From Steinernema hermaphroditum (lineage: Eukaryota; Nematoda; Chromadorea; Rhabditida; Steinernematidae), in assembly GCA_030435675.1 (NCBI GenBank), contig CM059625.1:15686001-15750000 (forward strand): a stretch of DNA of 64,000 bases, given 5' to 3'. This document shows, piece after piece, positions 59,718 to 64,000 of this stretch (position 1 is the first letter of the stretch; each line of letters opens with the position of its first letter). The translations under genes were made by a program, and so were the position numbers. The notes beneath the pieces are model-generated. The model had not been told where the DNA came from. It ran no database searches and saw only the letters and a list, made by a program, of their open reading frames with translations.

Positions 59718-62700
59718 ATGCCTACTTCATCTATTGTAGCCGACAAAGCTGCTCACGCCATGAGGAAGAGCTCTGTGTCCGCGCAGATCTCGCGCACTGC
59801 GCGCCGCTTCTCTACCGTAATCGCGCCGCAGTTCACCAAAATCGAACCGATTCCGCAACTGCAACGCTACAGGGCTCTTCACATTCGCGTGAATGATATG
59901 TCCAAGGTAACAGCTCGTCTGATCTCGAATTAATGAAATTGGGTAATTTTGCCTTAGATCCAACATGCCCTCAGCGACTACGTCCTGCACAATGCCGTCC
60001 AGTTCGAGCCGATCGAGTTTGACATCTACAACCACGACTGCTGCAAGGTGCTCAGTGCGCATCTCTATGCCGAGGAACTGGTGCTCATGGACGGCTCCAA
60101 GCGTCTGGTCAGCATTGTCATGTCTGAATCAGAAACTGATTTCAACGGCTTGTTGACCGCCAAGATCCGTCATCCCATCTCAGGTAGCCAATGCATGCTC
60201 CAGCACAAGTTAGCACATATCAACTCTAGGCATGAAGGTCTACGAGATCACTGAGAACTCTCCGGAACAGTCGTGGACGGTGATGAACACAGTAGAGGAT
60301 ACGCTCAAGTGCCGCATGGAGGCCGCTTCGAGCTTCTGGACACGGATGGGATCGGCGTGCGGATGTCTCTTTGTGCCTGAGTGGTGGCGCGTGATCAGCA
60401 AGGAGTCGGCAGAATGCGCTGAGGTAGGTGCTTTTAGAATTTTCTCTTTGCCTTTCTATCTGACAAAAGGAACTAATTAATTTTTGACGCCCAAATGAGT
60501 GTTTGTTGTCGAGACGTGGGCGGTACTGTTGTCAAGCCTTTAATGAGTGGCGGTTTGTATTTTTCCATAAATAGACTAGGCGCTTGGTCAGTAGCACAAT
60601 CCACATGGCTAAGCTCAGTATCGAAGCACATATAAAACAGACCGTAGACCTGTACCTCACATTATATGAACTTTAGTTGAACAGTTCTTTGAATGACCTG
60701 GATTGGATTATTAAGGTTAATTATCTCGCTGGATGCCTATTAGATTCCCGCAACCACATCCCATGACTACGGTTCTAGAAAGTAATAGTTTTATAATCGA
60801 ATGTGCAATCAGTACGTCGTAGAGTGGCTAACTCCAAATGCCAGCTGCTTGATTTTCCTGCAGAAAAGGGGCCGCAATCTCACGTTCCTCTTTACCTCAT
60901 GTCATTCAAATATTGGCACCTGTCGTAGTGTACGCACATAAATAGTCAATGATTAATTGCCGGTATATTTAGAACGTCGAGGTGTTTTTACGTAATTGGT
61001 GTGTTTTGAGTTGTATTTACATAATTTGGGTTCACAGAGCGATGATCTCACAGAGCTATGACCTCACAAATAGACGCTGTCCTCATTGGATGTAGCAATT
61101 CATCAACAAAAATAGTCATGTCCTTTTGTGTGGTTGTCCTCAAATTCTTAAAATAAACCTTTGATCCATCGGCTAAGGCAGACGTTTTTCGACTCCATTT
61201 TGTTTTCGAATTGGGCATCTCCAACGCACATCATCCCGTTATTAATAAGCGATGACCGGTTGCCACATGGGCACGAGTCGTAGGAAGTTGTCTAAACGCA
61301 TATGTTTGGACGTATGATGAGCAAGGCCAGGAAACAGGCTTAACGTCACCAGGCGCGGATGAAAGATCAACCAGTCCTGTGGTTCGTGGCTTCGTTCGCG
61401 GTTGTTTGAAAGACAATTCGTTTACAGTAATGAGACAATATTCAATAGCGTGTCTTATTTCTTATGCTAACAAAGATCAACTTGCTCATTAAAACACTAA
61501 CGAGAATAATCGGCCGCAATTCTCCGTACTCGTCTTTGTTGTTTTCTCGCACTCCGATGCTTCCGAATAGATTAACTCATGCGAACTTCTTTGCGTCTGG
61601 ACGCATCGGAATTCAACATTTTCAAAGACAAGAATCATTTAATTGATGCGCTCCGACGCGTCTTGAGGGATTTCCGTTGCACTCACGGGCTTCCAAAACA
61701 TGCGATCAGACCTTCAGCCAGAGTTCGCAAACATCAGGAATCAAACATAATCACCCAGTTGCAACGGCGACCATCAGGCGCACTTCCTGGTGGGGTCATG
61801 ATGGTGGTGCTATTTCATGAAAAGTTAATGTGATTTGCGCTGCATCAAATAATACCCACATTCGTCATTCGTAGCGGAATGTGGGATCATCCTATTAAGA
61901 TGAGGATAATGCAGGAAGGAACAGTTGCTACCATAGGCACACATCATCTCGTGTGATAGTAATAAGGATGTTAGCTTTTAAGGAGTACGAAATGTAAATA
62001 CATTAAGTTCCAAGGACAACTACACACGTTTTGGATGACGAAAGCTGGTGTCATGATGTTCCGGTTATTAGTGACAATGATGATATTTTTAGGCAATTAA
62101 TATAGTGCATCGGAAGCATACCGCATGACTACAGTAGCTATTAAAGAGTCGAATCGGTGGGAAGGAGTTACAAGAATTTCATAAAGGTCAAATTCATCAT
62201 TATTGGAACTACAAAAGAGAACATAACCAGCCCTCCTTTCCTTTCCGTTACATCTGGTGCACATGGCTAGATCTACCCTTTCGATCACATTTGGGCATTG
62301 TGGAGATTTCTTTCCCTCTTTTCTATCGCTTCCAAAACCTCTAAACGCTTAACGCTCTAAGTGAAAAGAGTTTGTTTAGGTTATGCCAACCCTGGCGTTT
62401 TGGGCGGAAAATCAGATTAAGATCGAATGGAACGACGACCGAACCGATTGCGAGCTCCGCATGCTAATTGTGTGCTTCGGACTAGTGCAGATGGTGCGCG
62501 AGGCGTTTCCTCAAATTCATCATGTCGTGCAAGAATTTCGAGTGCGCCGGAACCAGCCCCACTAACAAAGCGACGACCGATAATATGCAATTAACCAACT
62601 ATAATCTAATATTTATGTACTATTTATTCACAACAGCAGTTCTTTTTGAAACTCACTTGTTTCTACACTTTCCGCTAACCGTAATTGTATGTAATGCGAA

Positions 62701-63244
62701 GCCCAGTCCTCTTTTCTAACATCAGCATCCGTATCCGTACTGAGCAGGTATTGAGCGAACAGTTAGAGGTGTGTGTTTTGTGAAACAAATAAAACGATTC
62801 TTCTTTAAAATTATAGCCTACGGACACGTCCGCGTGATGAAAGGGAACTACCTGTTATTTGAAAGTAACATGCAAGCTGAATGACAATGTGTACGGTTAT
62901 GCTAAACACCACATGAGGCGGCCATTGTTCTAAGCTTGTTTTGACCAGAACCAAATTCAATTACAGACCTTTTGAGGCCACTTTACGTGAGTAATAACAA
63001 TGTTGTGTTGTTGTTAAAATAAATTACGTCGCTTATAAACAACACCCGCTAATTTTACCTATTTCAGCTGAAACCGAGAAAAATCAAGCGCCAGAATGCG
63101 ATCAAGATTGAGTGGAACGAAAAGGCCGACATCGAGCAGCGCATGCTTATTCTCTGCTTTGGACTTATGCAAACCATTCGCGAGGCCCACCCGAACCTCA
63201 TGCATGTTATTCAGCAGTTCCGTGCCCGTCGTGCGTGCCGTTAA
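59718..63244 (+). CDS. Probable tubby-like-fold (LURP-one/scramblase-type) protein, isoform with distal last exon
   Basis: Four exons: 59718-59906, 59958-60183, 60230-60423, 63068-63244; 261 residues, all junctions in phase. The first ~45 residues are basic and Ser/Ala-rich (AMRKSSVSAQISRTARRFS). The body alternates short strand-like stretches with charged turns: FDIYNHDCCKVLSAHLYAEE, then VSIVMSESETDFNGLLTAKI and SSFWTRMGSACGCLFVPEWW. The last exon ends with a hydrophobic helix preceded by IKIEWNEKADIEQ (MLILCFGLMQTIREAH). A barrel of strands closed by a C-terminal hydrophobic helix after an acidic turn is how scramblase and LURP-one proteins end, so that fold is proposed by pattern only. 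Membrane or lipid binding would follow. The 2.6-kb intron before the last exon holds an alternative last exon at 62380-62565. No clear promoter motif was seen. Confidence 0.7.
62380..62565 (+). CDS. Alternative last exon of the tubby-fold gene (proximal isoform)
   Basis: This exon follows acceptor GTTTGTTTAG and is in the same phase (0) as the distal last exon at 63068-63244, so it can replace it after exon 3 to give 264 residues. It is homologous to the distal exon: QIKIEWNDDRTDCELRMLIV and CFGLVQMVREAFPQIHHVVQ match IKIEWNEKADIEQRMLIL and CFGLMQTIREAHPNLMHVIQ. The first residues (VMPTLAFWAEN versus LKPRKIKRQN) and the extreme C-termini (RVRRNQPH versus RARRACR) differ. It has its own stop and its own AATAAA downstream. 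It arose by exon duplication. Confidence 0.8.
   Translation, partial: VMPTLAFWAENQIKIEWNDDRTDCELRMLIVCFGLVQMVREAFPQIHHVVQEFRVRRNQPH
62788..62793 (+). other. Poly(A) signal for the proximal isoform
   Basis: AATAAA 223 bases after the stop of the alternative exon and before the distal exon. It would allow the short transcript to end without reading into 63068. Confidence 0.55.
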
Positions 63245-63511
63245 GCGATCCGTGTTTTAAGTCAACAGGCCCCAACATACATATGTCTCATCAAACTGTC
63301 TACCATTCCCGTTCCCATCATCTATCTCTTTCGCCGTGAACCTTTAGTTATCTGTCGCTACCTATGTTGTCTCTTCTGAACCCTTTCGAGCGGGTGCCAG
63401 TGTTCATCGTCTGTACCTACTAACAACCATAGCTTTCTATCCATCGCTATATATCTATATCATGATTATCGTCTTTTGAGTAATTAACTATGTGTGGATT
63501 CGAGGGAATTA

Positions 63512-63517
63512 AATAAA
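63512..63517 (+). other. Poly(A) signal for the distal isoform
   Basis: AATAAA 268 bases after the stop at 63244, in a pyrimidine-rich 3' UTR. Confidence 0.55.
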
Positions 63518-63835
63518 TATGTGGTTGAATCCGCAAGTGCAAAGAATGTGTGTATCATAACTTTGAATCACAATTCCAAGGTCAGCCCTAGGTGGAACCA
63601 CACAGGTGGAATCAGAACGACACGCCTTACGGTTCTAAAGTGAACGGGACTGGGAACAGCTGGAAGAATCAGCTGTTATCATTTGTGTGTTCATATCATT
63701 TCCTATTGTGCTCTAATAGAACGTTTGTAATGATACAGAGCGCTAGTAATGAGATCACCAAGGAGAAAGAACGTCGGAGCGGGTGCCAGCAATAACGGTT
63801 TGCCATGGTCACGCAATAAGAACAAGTTAAGTTAC

Positions 63836-63908
63836 CTGAAAGGCTCGCTGCAGTCGACCTTTTGGCATGTGGAACAAAATGGCTCGATCGGGATAAGATG
63901 AGGAGGCG
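63836..63908 (-). CDS. Exon of a partial minus-strand gene running off the right edge
   Basis: The acceptor ATCCGTTTCAG and donor CAG|GTAACT bound a 73-base exon. One frame encodes SSSYPDRAILFHMPKGRLQR ending AFQ. The upstream exons would lie beyond base 64000. The next downstream exon was not identified; a hydrophobic minus-strand frame at about 63.70-63.78 kb has no usable acceptor. The product cannot be named. Confidence 0.4.
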
Positions 63909-64000
63909 CTGAAACGGATATATGGGATAGATGGGATAGATTATAGGGTCCACCAGGCAGGCGGGAATGGAGGATACGCGTGTGTGTCTGGTGCGCGGCA

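Overview
The window looks like nuclear DNA of a nematode. Coding sequence is broken into many short exons. Introns start GTAAGT-like and most end in the nematode acceptor TTTCAG. One gene reads as a nematode 7TM chemoreceptor. There are no operons, ribosome binding sites or other bacterial features. I cannot name the species. All gene models were assembled by hand from reading frames, splice signals and phase. The five main models (two 7TM receptors, the two AMOP-type membrane proteins, RasGEF1) close in phase from first to last exon.

Layout. 0.06-1.6 kb (minus): a 4-exon serpentine chemoreceptor with a tRNA-like inverted repeat in its first intron. 6.0-6.4 kb: a foldback element. 7.6-14.6 kb and 17.2-22.7 kb (both minus): tandem paralogues encoding large single-pass membrane proteins with signal peptide, NIDO, AMOP, VWD, Sushi, membrane segment and cytoplasmic tail, the domain repertoire of SUSD2/MUC4-type proteins. 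24.9-28.2 kb (minus): a 6-exon rhodopsin-like receptor. 28-35 kb: gene-poor, with a 56-bp perfect palindrome and a ~600-bp dispersed repeat. 35.1-39.5 kb (minus): a RASGEF1-family Ras/Rap exchange factor in 12 exons. 44.0-49.1 kb: a nearly identical 2.55-kb direct duplication carrying a possible MATH-like gene fragment. 50.8-51.3 kb: a second, inverted copy of the dispersed repeat. 52.6-54.5 kb (minus): fragments of an unidentified gene. 59.7-63.2 kb (plus): a probable tubby/LURP-one/scramblase-fold protein with two homologous alternative last exons, each with its own poly(A) signal. An exon of another minus-strand gene lies at the right edge.

The genes do not form a pathway. The recurring theme is membrane and signalling proteins: two receptors, two adhesion-type surface proteins, a small-GTPase activator and a possible lipid-binding protein. 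The most unusual points are the interlocked palindrome at 32.3 kb, the alternative terminal exons at 62-63 kb, the strong divergence of intron positions between the tandem AMOP paralogues, and the large fresh duplication at 44-49 kb.
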